Below, piece after piece: positions 43,629 to 58,700 of a stretch of 64,000 nt of DNA. The notes beneath the pieces were generated by a model. It did not search any database. It worked only from the letters and a program-made list of their open reading frames with translations, and was not told the origin of the DNA. The stretch is taken from NCBI GenBank assembly GCA_963682175.1, contig OY821771.1, positions 35,546,201-35,610,200 on the forward strand, in the 5' to 3' direction. This stretch comes from Triglochin maritima. Its lineage: Eukaryota > Streptophyta > Magnoliopsida > Alismatales > Juncaginaceae. The position numbers and the translations under genes are program-made. The stretch's first letter is position 1. Every line of letters begins with the position of its first letter.

Positions 43629-46315
43629 GGTTTTTTTGCTTAGATGTCATTACGAAAGACTATATTTATGTTTCTATCATCGTTATATCTGTATTTCTAT
43701 AAGTGCCATCACTAAACCAAATACCTTTCGGTTGGTGTCGTTACTTTTTGGGCTGTCATTCTGTTACGTGTCATCTATTTTATTATTCAAAACTTCATCT
43801 CTTGTTACCACGTGTCATCTTCCTATTCATTGTCACTTAGTGATTTGTATTTGTGTTTTGTTAATTACTTGTAATGGTCATTACCATCTAATTAGCAAAT
43901 TAGGGAATAACCCAACTAACACCAATACCCCACATATCCCCCAATTTCCCCATTTCACCCGAGAAACCCTAAATCGCCAATCCAACCATTTTCCCCAAAA
44001 TCGTCCCTCCCACCAATCCAATCTCAAATCCCCACCATCGTCTCCTCCATTTTTGCTACATGACCTCTCTGTTGTCTGCATTCCTCTCTGACGTTTGCAT
44101 TTCCCCTCCGACATCTGCACACTATGGGGTGGTTGAGGGTGTCCACCAACCTGAAGTGCAGGGTTAAAAGTTAGATTGCACATTCAATTTTGGTTTAGGG
44201 TTTACATTGCTTACTGATTTCATGTAGTTTTGAGGCTTCGATTGGTTTCTGAAAAATGCAATCTTTCATCCATTCTTGTCTTTCATGCATTTCTTAGGAG
44301 TTTAGTGACACTAATGTAGTTTTCTATTTGGTATTTTAGTTGAAATGTAATTTTACTTTGGTGAATATAGGTTTACGCCCTGCAATGAGAAAGAAGTTTG
44401 TACTTTAAATGTTGGTTTATTCCATGCGATTCACTTTGTTTTGCTGATATTTGCTATAGCCAGGGGAGACCAAGACATTTTACTTTTCGCATCTTTAGAG
44501 AGGGGAAAAGGGTTAATAGGCAAGGTAGAGCATTTTCCCAAAAAATTGTAAAAGTAGGTCAAGTATTAGTTGTTGATGACCCCATCAATTATGAAGTGGT
44601 GAGATCTTGCATTTACATCACACATGAAGTGGGGGTTGATGAAAAATTGTGTGTCGTTTATAAGATTCCTGGGCAGTTGAGGTTTGAATTTAACGGGATA
44701 AGGTGTGATGAGGATGTTATTGAAGTTGTAACATATCCAAACCCAAAGAACTAAGTTGAAATTTATGTTAGCAAAGACTTCCCTCTTGTACCACTTGCCA
44801 CTGTATTCCTTGCAGAACCCTCTACCAATCTTTCATCATACTCCACCATCCCACACATCAACAATCTTTCGTCAGATTCCCGGGCAGTTCAATTTTTGTC
44901 TATTCATTACATTCAACATTACTAAGTTTTTCCTATCCTCACCAGGCCTCCCATGTCTGTAGCTTAGGAACCCCCTCAACAACCATCTGGACCACTAAGT
45001 GCGAAAGCAAACAATGATGCGGCACATGGACCTCATGAAACCACACATAAAGCTCCTCAAACACCATAACCAACTCCAACAGCAGCCCAAAACTTTGACG
45101 TGAACGTAGAAACACCAAACTCTAAGAGGTTGAAGACATATAATTATCTAATTCAATCTGGATACTCAAAGGCAGAAGTATTAAGTTTGTTGTCATACTT
45201 AAACGTATAGTATTTAATGTGATGTTGTCGTTTTGGTGTAGTTGACACTTGTTTGTTGTACTTAGGACGTAATGTTTATAAACAACTAACTGCATTTAAA
45301 GTCTAATTTCGGAATTTCTTTGAAGGTGCTTAGTACTTATAATTCACATATTTGCATATGTATGAGTCATCAAGAACATAGGTTTCACAAATGCATAACA
45401 TATAACCAAACAATACACATACATATAATAACATCAACACCAAACATTACACATAACATTGTAACCAAACAAAACGTTAGAAATAAAACAACACAACAAT
45501 ACAACATTGTACCACAAACCCCACAGAACTACTACCAAAGACGAATATATTTGACTACAATTGCAAAAACTACACAACCACTATAGTCCAAAATTTCTTC
45601 TGCAAAGAACTCCCTTCCATCTGAGCAACAATCATTGCTTCAATTGTCTTCGAGATTTTCAAACTTGAAAGCCACAAATGACTCCATTCTTCGCATCACA
45701 ACAGTAAAGTGTTGTCCAGTAAGGGTGCACCAATCATCCACTCGAAAAAGTTACAACCTCCATCCTAAAATAGGAAATCAACTTAGGCATTTCTACAAAT
45801 ATATATCGTACGTCATCAAAAAGTGGCAACAAGTTTTTTAAAGGAAGAAAGATACTTACGCGAAAGTGACAACAACAAAAGAACTTTTTATCCAACCTTT
45901 TGAGCTTGCCAAAAGTGAACAAAACGGTCGAAACCCCATAACCACACACTGGCATAAAACAAAATGACACCACCAACTTCATAGAGCTCCCCCATCAACT
46001 TCAGACCAAGGAACGGAACAAATGGATGAGAAAAGAAAGAGAAAATGAAGAAAGCCTACAATCGAAGTTAGTCGGGTGAAAATAGGCATTGGTGGCGGGA
46101 AAAGAGTGCTTCTTGGTTGACAAGTGGGAAGAGATTATTAGGGACTAATGAATGGAGATAAAAATGTTAGAGGGGTACACAACAGAATAACACCACCAAA
46201 AAAAATAATGACACCAACGAAAAGGTATTAGTTTAGTGATGACATAGAAATACAAATATAACGATGGTATAAACATAAATATAGTCTTCCGTAACAACAT
46301 CCAAGCAAAAAATCC
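43629..46315. mobile_element. Second MULE, long TIRs and near-perfect 9-bp duplication
   Basis: The 2,687-bp element starts GGTTTTTTTGCTTAGATGTC and ends with its inverted partner (on the minus strand GGATTTTTTGCTTGGATGTT). The TIRs stay similar for about 150 bp, sharing GAAGACTATATTTATGTTT (or GAAAGACTATATTTATG), ATCGTTATAT, ACTAAAC and CGTTGGTGTC. The flanks TAGAAACAA (43620-43628) and TAAAAACAA (46316-46324) agree at eight of nine positions. It has no recognisable catalytic transposase but carries an open frame at 44398-44754. It is unrelated in sequence to the MULE at 17917. It lies between NUA and FKBP20-2. Confidence 0.85.
44398..44754 (+). pseudogene. Open frame inside the second MULE, possible transposase N-terminal PB1-like domain
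   Basis: The plus-strand frame encodes FTFRIFREGKRVNRQGRAFS, then VVDDPINYEVVRSCIYITHE, then VVYKIPGQLRFEFNGIRCDE and VIEVV, ending in TAA. The frame has no clear ATG at its start (it opens with TTG), and intron-like sequence with an AG lies just upstream (CTATAGCCAG near 44462). The pattern of a tyrosine-(K/R)-hydrophobic-PG box followed by GIR and DV(I/L) resembles the N-terminal domain of plant MULE transposases. That is a loose resemblance; a captured host fragment is the alternative. A short helix-like tail, YLIQSGYSKAEVLSLLSYL, is encoded at about 45139-45207 in the same element. Confidence 0.4.
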
Positions 46316-46772
46316 TAAAAACAAGATACTAATAGATTAAGTGAAAGCACCGAGGGTGGTAGCCCACCTAACAAACAACTTTGTTTTCATCACAAGAAAA
46401 AGATAGGTCGCAATCCGTATTTGGGTGATGCATAATCATGACGTATTCAACAATGTAGTATCCATCAAGGAAGAAGCAAACAAGCATGTACCAATGCAAT
46501 ATGAACCCGGATAGTAGGCCTGCAGTTGGGAGTTATAGTGACAGAGCTGATGACACCAAAATTTGATTTTATACATTTAGGTCACGGGAAAATCTATCTG
46601 ACGGTTGTCACGTTCTACTGAAGCATGCAGAGTTATCTTAGAGCACAAATAATTATTCATGAGAATTATAGGTTTGCAACGCCTATACATCCCAATTAGG
46701 ACGCTCGGCATGACATCCATGCTACAAAACAAGTGATCTGAATGATCATGTAATCCATGTAAGGCTAAATGA
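46316..46772. other. NUA 3' UTR and downstream spacer
   Basis: The stretch runs from the MULE target duplication to the NUA stop codon. No open frame of interest is seen. The part next to 46772 is presumably the NUA 3' untranslated region. Confidence 0.45.
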
Positions 46773-49700
46773 TTATCCCTGTTCTTGGTCGTTGGGTGGT
46801 TGACCACGTCCCCCTCTTCCTCGGGCAGCTCGTCCACCCACATCTCTCTGTTACAGAGGCAATGGAGTTAGTAAATCCCATGTATCGGATTATTTTGATA
46901 CAAAAACCACATATTGTAACAGATTTACCCTTATTAAAACCCTTCGACCTCTAGCTCGTGCCCGCATTCCCTCTTGTCTTAGCAATGCGTTTTGCCTGGC
47001 TCTCTCTGCTAGCACAATTCTTGTGCTCGTGATTGTTGGCTGTGATTCTTCTGTCTCCGTAGAATGCCCGACTGATTCTGTAGCAGCTGCCTCCACAGGG
47101 GTGTCTGATGGCTGGGCCTGTGTGGTAGATGATGTCGTTTGACCTTCTCCCCGGTCTGAAGGAGGCTGGTTGATATCAATTGATTTGTCAGGAACTTCTA
47201 CCACTTCTTCTGAAACATTAGCTTTTTCCTCATTTAGTTCTGTCACAGCAACCTCAACTCCATCATCAGCCTCAGCAGCTTCAGTTACAACTGGATCTCC
47301 AGATGTGAATTCTTGCACAGATAACTCACCATCTTCTGGCTGTAGCTCCTGCTCACCTGATTCCAGCTCCCCTTCCTCCCTCTCATCTTCAGAAAGGGCT
47401 GTAGATTGGTGCATTTCTTGGACTTCATCACTTTTTTGTATTTCATCAGGTACCTCTGTTGCTTTCTCCAACTCAGCAGCGGTCTCACCCTCAACTTTCG
47501 CATCATCATCTTCATTTAACCCAACCACAGGATCATGTGTCCGCTCGGGTATCTCCATAGCTGAATCATCAGGTTTTTCATCCTTAGAAACATCAGCAAT
47601 GTCCTTATCTGAGAAATGGAGTTGTGATGTCATGTCCTCATGTACTTCCTCTGTTGAGGATGGAACCATGGAACTATCATCTGCAGCCTGTTCCCCCACA
47701 CCCTCCTTCAGAGCGTCCAAGCCTTTCGATTTCTTAGAAATCTGAGTATCAATATTAGGTTCCTGCTTAACAGCAGAATCCTCTTTCGGCTCCGAAGTGG
47801 GCAGAGGGGCATGGCGCTTGCGAGAAGATTGTGCACCAGACAAATTAGAAGTACCAAGAGCCTCTTCATGGGACTCCCCAGGTTTTCCCTCCACAACAGT
47901 GGAACCTTCTATATCTGACATCTCGGTATCAGGTATTGGTTCTTCTGCCTGTTCAAGACGTGGACGTACAATTCTTCTCACTGTTTTCCGAGCATCAGAG
48001 ATTGTTTTTGGAATGTCCCTTTCCTTTTGTTCGATGGATTTATCTTGTTCACCTTCAACTCCAGTTTGTTTTGAGACTTTTTGACCTGCAAGAGAAAGTG
48101 ATTTAAAATATTATCATGAGGTAATCAACATTTCTTTATTATTTCATAATAAAAAGAATTTATATCTTATTCCAAATGAGTATCATATAACAAGACTCCT
48201 CAACCAAATGTTACAGTACCGGATCCCAACACAGCTGGATCACTTCGAGATTTTCACTAAAACCTCCCCCTACCACTTTTTTTTAAACAAAAAAAATTCT
48301 ATGTATAACTTCTCATGACCACTTGGCATTTATGACCAAAAAAAACCTGAGAAATCTCCAGTTGCTTCACTAGACCCAGGATCGGTGACAAGGCCAGAGT
48401 CCAAATCAGTACTGCCTACAGCGCTGCTCATGGACTGACTGAATTTGCCCACAGACGCAATGAACGATCCGGCATGCTCCATCAACATTGTTGCAGAAGG
48501 GAGTTCACTACCTGTCGTCCCTTTGCTCTAACAATGATATATAGCACTAACGATTAGTGATCATACAACTAAGAACATCAAATGTGGTCATAGAATAATA
48601 ATCTGTGCATGACAGAAAGGAATGCATGTTTAAAAACTCAAGGGATATTTCTACCATGGAGGAAGCATAACATGTATTTCAAATTCAAAACAAGGTTCAT
48701 GTTACCATGTCCAATATGGAAGATACTGAACTTGAACTAGTAGCAAAGTAAGGATTAGTTGCGCTGGTTACAACATCCCCACTCAATCACACTGATCATC
48801 AAACTATCTTACAAGAGTTCATGTCTTACTACCTTCAAAAGGTTAACATATATTTCTTCTAAGCCCTCAGTATACCGATACAAGAAAGACAGCTCATATG
48901 AAATTATGGTAGTTCATTGTTAGAAGTAATATATGAATACATACCTCCAATATATTGCTTACGCCATGCTTGTGTATGCTTATTTCTACTTCCAGTTTCT
49001 TCGCCTCCTGGGAAATTTAAAAATTGTACAGCTAGGCTACTTTAGAAGGTGAAATAAGAGTAAAGAGATGCAATACGATCATGAAATGCAAGCGAAGTTA
49101 AAGAGTTGGAGTTGACAAATCAGAAATGTTTGCAAACATCATCATAAACTTATTGAAGCCAATTAAGGAACAACTTAACTTCATATGGGATACTCAAATG
49201 TAATGCAGGCAGTGGCAACAACAACAAAAAAGACTTCAAACCCAAACAAGTTGGGGTAGGCTAAAAAAGAAACTCATAAGAATCATGGTTCCGGAACATG
49301 AATTGCATTCTTCCATGCACTCCTATCCAATACTAAATCCTTGGAAATGCTCCACTCCTTTAAATCCACAGGCACAAATGCACAATGACAATGTCCTTTT
49401 TTTTATCAGTGGCACAATTACAAATGTCTTACTACCTCAGGTGGTTTAAAATGAACATGTTCAAATACGGAAGATGAACCAGAAGACATGTGAACCTAAA
49501 CTCAAGCAGTGTGTCTAGGGTACTATTCACAAGTCATTAGAGCAATGAGATTCACCATGTCCTCAAAGGTATTTTCAACTGAATATCTTCGAATGTCCGA
49601 TATGAAAGGGAACAAAGCGCAGTTCATCTAAAACAGGCTGACTACATAGCCTGAGATATTGTTCATACGCCCAAACAACAATTTGGAATTTTTAAAAAAA

Positions 49701-52700
49701 AAGTAACGTTCATTTCTAATAGTCAGTGACCGACTATTTTTTAGCTTTGGATTTAAACAGGCTAATTGAAATGGCTTGTTAAGCTGTCTGCACTTCTTAA
49801 TTACTGTGATATGACAAACAGATGTTGCATTTCAGGTCTAGGATCAATAAGACTTAACCTCTCAGTTAGCTTTGGCTGCTTACATCGTCTATCATCAATA
49901 AGAATTAACCTCTAGGGTAACATACATTTTGACAATATTGGGGGTTTTGTTTACAAAGAGCCTACCACAAAAGGCAAGAAATACAGATATGGTTCAAAGA
50001 TAGACAAAAACAACACACAAAAAATGAGCTGTATCAAAAGACATCCTACAAGATGAAAGACAGGATGATGATCTTATAAGGCTTAGATTGTCATCTTATA
50101 ATTAGAGGTACATTCAAGTGGAACAATGATCATAAAGTGGAAAAATAACCTTGTGAAGTTTCTGAAGATGTTCAACGATCGTGTTTTCAGATTTCATACG
50201 CCTGGTTTTCTCCTTCTTATTATCCTCCCTCTCTTTTTTCAGTTCTTCTCTTTCCCGCTCCAACGTTTTTTCTAGCATCTAAAAATAATTGACAGAATAC
50301 CACTTGAAAATGAAACATGAAAAGCTATCCCCTGGGAGTCACAAAACAAGAGGACAAACCTGAATCCTGGTATCCTTCTCTTTCACCTTTATGGCAACTT
50401 CTGCTGTAGCATCACCATCCGTCCTTTTGCCTGTCAAACATATAAGTTATAAGAGAAAGAAATCAAAAGGCAACAAACATGACCACGTTTTTTCAGAGAA
50501 TTACCAAGCTTCAACTCATCTAATTGCTTAACAAGGTTTAAATTCTCTGTGCTCAGGGCTTCTTTCTCTTTTGTCAGAGCGTCAATTCTTTTCTGCAAAT
50601 CAGACATACTAAAACCATTGAAATTGGAAGGCAATACTTCACACGAATGGAAGGCTAGATATACTAATTGAAGAAGAAGAAATGAGAAGGCAAATGGAAT
50701 TGGAAACCTTCATGTTAGCTGTGATCCTCTTTTGTTTCTCAATATCTGATTTCAGAGTTGACTGCAAATGACAAGAATAAGGTCCAAAGCAGAAGTGAAA
50801 AGTGCAAAAGAAGAACGAATAAAAGGTAGACACATTCCAAAGAACAAGAGTGACGATCACATAATTAAATAAACAGGGCTATAGTCGCTACCTCTGCCTG
50901 TAGAAAATCAGCTATCTTTTTCTGTTGATCATCTAGATCATTTTTGCATCTCAAAGTTTCTTTCTCCAAATTTGACATTTGTTCTTGCTTCTTTGAAAGA
51001 ATGTTCTTCAGATTGTCAATCTCAGTTTGTTTGTCATTTAGCTTTACCTGAGTCAGCAGAATATATCCACCGCATGATCAAATAATTTGTAAGAGGAAAT
51101 TCTATCAACCCAATTGGTAATGTCTTCCAAAAATGATAAAAACAACAATAGAAAGTCATGGCTTCCATATATTTATTGTCCCAATTATGTGCATAAATGC
51201 ACCATGGTGGAGGGAAGAAGTACAGGAAAAGAACCGACTTTCCATGGAACCTTCACCAACGCAAGAAGCAAACAAGGACAAAATTATTCACAATAGAGAA
51301 CAGAGAAGAAAATCGTGAAGGAAATAATTTCTGATTGTTGAAGAGAAGAAACTTCACACAGAAAGTAGTGTGTACGTTAATGATTGAAAAAACACACTTG
51401 ACAATAAAAGTCATGAAAATGGAAACCCTATTAGAATTGTGAATTTGCATCTTTCCCGCTAGCATCGAGCATCTTCTACTTCTAACAAATGTAACCACTA
51501 TGAACATTTACAAATTCAAACCATGTAGAATGAAACTATAAATGACCTAAAAAAATGAAGTCGCCCATAATGCAATTCATATTCTTCTGCAGAAAGATGG
51601 CATCACTCAGAAGTTTCACAGAAGCTACTGACCTTAAAGTAAGACCAGTTGGACTTCAGATATCCGGAAAAAATTAACATGGAATTCAAACAGAATATCG
51701 ATGGGACAAGAAATGTCGAAAAATATTTGAAATACATTAGGTACCATCTAAGAAATAAACCAGACAAAATAAACAAAATAAGTCCAATGTCATAAACTGC
51801 ACAAGTTCTAGCATGTTACGAAGCAATAAATAGGACGCATTCATCGACATAGCTCAATACCAACAACCAAGTTAAGCCCCTTGTGGACCACAAAATTTGA
51901 CGTCAGCGGCCTCTCATTCTTTTCTGCATTACTGCAACGCACCAACCAATAAGGTAGGCAGCTAAGGAAAGTAACAGGGTTCACCGCACCACACAAGTTT
52001 TGTAGGACACGTTTGATAGAAACTTAGGTGAGAAAACAAGAAAAAAATGCCAATTACCTAACGAGGTCATCAAGAAATGGACAAGATAAAATCATGTGAA
52101 AGTCCGACATGCAGCAGCTTTCCTGATTATATGGTGCTTGGAACCAACACAACTTTAGAAGGATCAAAAACCCTTGTTCAGATGAACCAGGGATACCAAT
52201 GGAACTACTCAAATCCACCAAACTAGCTTGTCTAACATGTATTTCTCTGTATTTGGAAATCTCTAAACCATAGTTGCCATAACTTAACACCGTTTAGGCC
52301 ATCTGCTAGAAATATCAACCTTCATTTTCTGAAATGTGCTGGGAACGCTATAAATCAGGAAAAAAGCAATACATGTGCAGGAATTAATTACGAAACATCC
52401 AACCACTTAACATCGGCAAATCAAACATATACCAAAACACAATTTCCCAGCACAAAGCATGTCGTAGTTATTGCCATCTTATAGTTCCAATGACCACTTA
52501 CCTAACAATCTAACATCTATGCATAGTTAACGATTTTTAAATTTTGAAGACGCTATTATGAAAAGTATGATATACATTTTAAACATTTTAACAACATTGG
52601 CATGTTAGCAAGGAAAAGAAATTTACCTCCTTTTCTTGAATACTGTCTTTCAAATTCCAATACTCACAGACATCAACATTTTTAAACTTCTGAAGTAACT

Positions 52701-55700
52701 GTAAGAAAACAAGCCATAATATTCCGAAAGTATCAGTGAAGAACAAAATATTCCTCAAACAAAACTACAAAAGTAATCTGGTACGCAATAGTTACCTCAG
52801 ATATCTTTCCCTCTAATTGCTCTTTCTCTTGTGTAAGTACATCTACTGCCTGGCGCAGCTCTTCAATTATACTATCCTTCTCAGTGGATAATTGGTTGCC
52901 TTCAATTTTAGCTTTCTGGACCACTTCACCAAGTTTCTACGACATCATATTTTGTTAGAATAAAGAAATGTGTCGTCAGAACACCATATACACCAAGTAA
53001 TGCTCCGTTAAGGGTAGTTGGAAAAAAAACCTGACATTCCTCAAAATTGTGCTTGTTCTCTTCTCGCAATTGCGCATTGCTTTCACGGAGCAAATTAATT
53101 TCCCTAACCTGTGGTAAAATAAAGGTTGCTTGAAACAACAATTATTACTTAATACTTAATAGTAGAATAGTTTAGAACAAAAGTCCTAAAAGAGAATATA
53201 CTGACGACAAATCACCTGTAGTTGAAGGGACTTAAATTCCTCATCTGTAAATAATACTTTCTTGGCATTTTCACGCTCCAACTCAAGTTTTGCCTGCAAC
53301 CTTTCAACAGATTTCTGAGCAGCTTCACGCTGTAACATGTTAAACAATGTCAAGAGACTATTAGTAGTATTCTTCAGTTTCTTTCATAAAAAAATCATCC
53401 TAAAGCAATGTCGACCAAGTGACCTCTCTACATTGCTCCAAAGACACCTTAAAATCCATGCGAACAGACTCCACTACTGGGCCACAGTAAAAACAAACCC
53501 TTGGACAAGAGTTGTGCAGTATAAAATGTGGTTTCACATATTTTTCTGTTCTATTTTTCTCGCTTAATAGAAATTAAATTATAAGGGCAAAAAAGTTGTA
53601 TAAAGAAGCACCAGCAAGCCGAGAAAGCTTGCAAATGCCATAACATGGGTCGAAAGGAGCCAAGGAAACACAAAGCACATACAAACACAAAACCTAGCCT
53701 CCCACTTGGTTACAATGAACAGTCTCTTCAAATCTCTAATAACAGTGAAACTCCTGACTGCCACGCCAACCTCAGTAACAACACCAAAGAACTAGTTGAG
53801 TCAAATATACCTCTGACTGCATGCGGAACTTTTCCTGTTTCAGTAAGGCAACCTCGGTATCCGCCTGCAAATTATTTAAGATTAGAGGGCTGTGCAACAC
53901 AGCTACATGACCAAGAAAATCGACAAAAGTGAAAAGACTTACTATCTCTTTGGCATGACGTAGATAACTAATTACACTTTGCAAATTGCTATCTTCAGTT
54001 GCATTTAGAGAGGTATTTCCAGCACTAGAAGAAACATCCTTGTCGGCCAGTCTTACGTGTAACTTTTCCAAATGGCTATGCAGAACCTTATTCTGAAATG
54101 TAGCACAAGAATTTATCAATATAAAAAAAATCACATATCTGTTGCTGCAATACCAATGCAAAATAGATATACACGAAAAAAGGATGCAGAACATGTATCA
54201 AAAAGAGGACAAAGCTAGAAGTAAAGATAAGTCGAAGAACTCAGGAACTTCAACTATTCAGTACTCCCCAAGGATGAACTCTTTTTATCTATGCATTAAC
54301 TACGCATTGGTGAAGTAGCTTTATAATATAATGTTTTTCTCAAGCCTTGGCCGTCTAACACACTCTACAACTAACACAAAATAATTAGCAATCCATCTAA
54401 GCAGGGCTCCAGATTGCAACATACAAGATACTGTCATATAGGTCATCTAGCTCTGGACACTACGGTCTGAAGATCACAATTTTCAATCACAGCATTTTAT
54501 AACCAATGTCAAATAAACTACTTTTCTACCTAAATCCATGAACTTTTATTAACATGTATTCTATAAACAATGCTATTGTTTCTTATCCAATACTTAAAAT
54601 AAAATGCAAGCAACCTTAGTTATCTATATCGGAAAATATCTGCGAAGCATCCCTAGGTATTCACATTTAAAAATAACTGTTTGATTAGAATATTCCAAAT
54701 GAAGTGTCAGAAATAGAGCGAGATAATTTGCAGGAAATGGCGACCACCAATCAGAGATTATCTATGAAGAATCCAAAGTATCCAATATTAAAACCATGAA
54801 TGTTTCATTAATGTTTAATTACAACAATCTAAATGAAAATCTGATATACATACGAGCGGGCAAGTAGACACCAAATAAAGGAACAAACATGAATGCATAA
54901 AGGGTCTAGAGTTACAACTCTTTTCATGACAGAGCGGGAGGGTTTGATGGAAATAGAGGACAGCAGTCAGATCAAAGATAATGGAGATTGAGTACATACT
55001 GTCTGAGAAAAGTCAGTGGAAGAGAAATGTCTGATGTTCCAGTAGAAATGTCACATAGTTAAAGTGGAGGAGAAAATCATTATCTTTATAAGTTGGGTAA
55101 CCATATTTAGTTGGAGCGACTGTTATAAATTGTAAAAAATCATTGACCTGCAATCATGTAAATAATGATGACTGGTTAATATTTTTTGACACCCAAGGCA
55201 GCCCAATTTCACTCTCAAGACTATATCAGTGAAGGTACCTTAACCAACGCAGAACATTTAGAACTTCACTGACAAAGCACAATTAGCATATGCTGACACA
55301 ATATGAGCATCATTGATTTTAAAGAGCAAACCATGCAATAGTGCCAACTAAATGATGAATGTCATGTAGTTGCAAAAACCACGATGAATGTTCATGTATT
55401 GATAGTGCCAAAGAATACATTTAACATATGAAAAACAAAATGAAATAATTCGAAGATGAGATACAAGTGCCTTTTTGTAACTACCCTTTAGAAATTCGAT
55501 TTTCCAGAAGCAAGTCGAAAAATGCAAGTTACCTGCTCATTTATATCATTGTACATTTTCTCAGCAGCTTCTTTTGCTTTTAACATTGACGACTTTTCTG
55601 ATTCCCAAGATGCATTTAACATGTCCTGTGGATTTTAAAAATCCCAGTAAATTTTAAGTGTATCTCACACCCTTTCAAATCTTAGACCATTATCAGAAGT

Positions 55701-58700
55701 TAGAAGCCAAATTATTAATCATATTAATAAATAAGCATACCACATTTTTTGCTATTTCTGGAGACTTTGAAAGTACATCAGAACAAAACAAATATGAAAG
55801 GGACAAAAGGGAATACATTTTCAGCTTTTAACTCTTCCGAATATTTTTGCAGTCTAGTTATTTCATCCTGAAGGGAAGCTTGAGCCAGAGAAGATTTATT
55901 CAACTCCTGGATAGTCTCTGATAAGAGAATAACCTATAAGATTGAAAACAAAGAATTATGATTAGAGAACAACCTCAAAGTCATTGAAATGGTTCAACGG
56001 TAATGATCCAGAGCAAAGAGCACTAAGTAAACATTTATGATCATAACAATGAAAACACAAAGTGTTGATTGAAATTTGCAACGAGGATATTACAGGGCAA
56101 ACAAGAAACAGATAAGAAATTATAAGTTGCACTACTGGCTTGAGAAGTTTTGTAGAGTAACAAAACAATGTTAGAAAATAGGAATGGTCATTTAATTTAG
56201 CCATCATAAAAACTCATAAAATAGGTGCAGCAATGTCGCTCATCTACTGGACATGAATTAAAGTCAGTTAAAGGCTTCAAATGGACTAGTGGGCAACCAG
56301 TCAACAACCGAATTACAGATTTATTTGACTCCAAAATCAACTAACAAGAAATACTATTAAGAAAGTGAGCACGCTATTAAGAAAGAAGAAACACAAAAAC
56401 CAAAGAAGCAAACCATCACATCACAGGACCCAATTGAACACCAATTGTACAATTTCTTCTTTCTTTGTTTCTTTTATCTGTACCAACTGTACTGTTTCAG
56501 TGTGTAAAATAAAGTCTTATTGTATAATGATGAAGTACAGAACCAAAAATGAATAAAGAAAATTGTAGATGATAGAAAGATCTAAGAAGCAAGCATAGAA
56601 GGGATGGCAAAGAGCAATAAACATACATGACCATGCAACAAAAGAATGCAACCAATGCAATCGTATCAGTATATAACCTGTCTCTCATAATTTTTCTGTG
56701 CACAGCGCCAACGTTCATGTTCTCTGTCAAAAGCTTCTTTGAGGGACTTATTTTGAGCTTCAAACTCTACTATTTTGCTCCTAAACATTTCAAAGACCAA
56801 TCGTTGAATAACTTAGATGAATGTATTACATTATAATTCATAAGGAAAGGGAGGAACAAACATTTTGGAAGAAATTTCTTCTTTCAATTTTGCAGCTTCA
56901 ACAGCAGCAAAAGACGAAGAATCTTCTTTGGCAGCCATTGCTGAAAAGGCTTCATTCGATTTCAAAATACATTCGTTTTCGAGTTCAGCTATTCGTTCCT
57001 TCAGAGAATGAATCTCAGCCTCAAGTGCATTTCTCTGTTTACTCGCCTGCGGAAGTACAAAATAATCATAACTTTGCTGCAAGATTTCTTTCTCTTTATC
57101 GGAACATTGCTGTACCATTTTATTCTCACAATTATGAAGTTAGTAGAAAACATATTTAAGAAATCATGTATCGGTTAATATATGTTTGCTCATCTCAGCT
57201 ACGCTGTCGTTTCCAGAAAATAGTGTACCTCTGCTTTATAATCAAGATGAGTAGATTCCATCTGCTTCAGAGCAATTTCATTGGTCTGTGCTATTTCTTT
57301 GTACTGTAAAGAATAAGGAATCCATGTGGTTAGCAACATTATTTCTTGATAATTGGATTTTATGAGCATCATCTTCCCAATATTGATACAACTCCATTGT
57401 TATTTTGGTTTCTGACTACCTGGATCATGTAATTCTTGTTAGCCTTTGCGTCTTCCCTGAGTTTGTCCATTTCTTCCCGCGATTTCCACAAATCTCCAGT
57501 AGCCTATTCCATAAAATTGATGATATTAGGCAGAAGATCAAGTAACAACGATTGATCGGCAATAACAACTGATATTTATCATACTGCATCCATATTAACA
57601 AGATTTCATTGTCGGATAAAGACACAAGTACGACAGAATAAAAAATGACAGCACCATATATTCCTGCGACAATAGACTGTAAAATTCCATAAAACAACGT
57701 AGCCGTCCACCATTAGGAAGAATATGGTCTTGGTTGCTTCCAGATAACAGATCACGAAAACATGCATCGACACAAGATAGCAATAGGAAGGATACAACAG
57801 AGAGTACAACAGATAGCATTACTGGCAAATTTTGCATGGAGAAATCACCGTCCGGCACCCTAAAATAGGAGCAAGTCTCACACTACAGTCATGGCGAATA
57901 AGGACAGGAATGAGGAGTTAGATTGCAGCCCAAATTCCACAAATAGAAGGTCATGTCGACAGAAACATACAAATGAATGCAATTGAAGGCTCGGGGAATC
58001 TACTAGGACGGCGATTTTGCAAAAGCCTAAAGTGGAAATGCATTGTCAAATAGTTGTTCACATTGGCAACTAAGGTCATGTTTGTGCCAGTAAAATGCCA
58101 CAAATGGGTTCTCGGGGTCAACGGGCAAACATTGGAAAATGAAACATACATAATTTATTTTTCCCTTTAACCAACTTTCTGTTGTTTGTCCATGATTCTG
58201 AAATATGTTGGAAAATAAAGATTTATCTATTTCACTGAGTTTTATGAAGAAGATAATTTGACGTTTAAGATAAATTATAATGAGTAATTTCAGACACATT
58301 TGTATAATTTTGATAAATCGTATTATCAAATATTAAAAATAACAATGCAATTTGTGTTTTACTTTTCAAAAATAATTTCAATGTTTTTGTTATTAAAAAA
58401 ATTATGAAATATATATAATTATTAAGTTATTTGACACATGTATACATGATTGTTAGTTTTCCTAATTTTCCCTTATTTCTTGAGGGAGGACATGAGAAAC
58501 AGAGGAAATTGTTCCGTTCCAATACATTCAGGATGGCAGAAACGGAAGAATATTTTCCTTTCCCTCAAACAAAAACTTCTTCCACTCATTTTACCTATTC
58601 ACAAAACCTTCCTCCATGCAAAAACCCACCAATAGTAAATGTCGTTGTATTGACCTTACGATTTGCAAACTTATATTGTAGTTACCTCCACATCAACATT

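Noticed and set aside
43612..44091. 159-codon plus-strand frame
   Set aside because: It spans the MULE terminal repeat and a low-complexity pyrimidine-rich stretch; no domain or conservation signal is visible.
46890..46952. Read-through end of the NUA penultimate exon (VLIRVNLLQYVVFVSK)
   Set aside because: A GTAAAT donor at 46928 joins in phase to an RG-rich final exon (46847-46773), which matches the known C-terminus type of NUA.
47170..47745. Long plus-strand open frame opposite the NUA acidic exon
   Set aside because: It is a serine-rich shadow of the Glu/Asp-rich coding strand. NUA phase and conserved motifs establish the minus strand.
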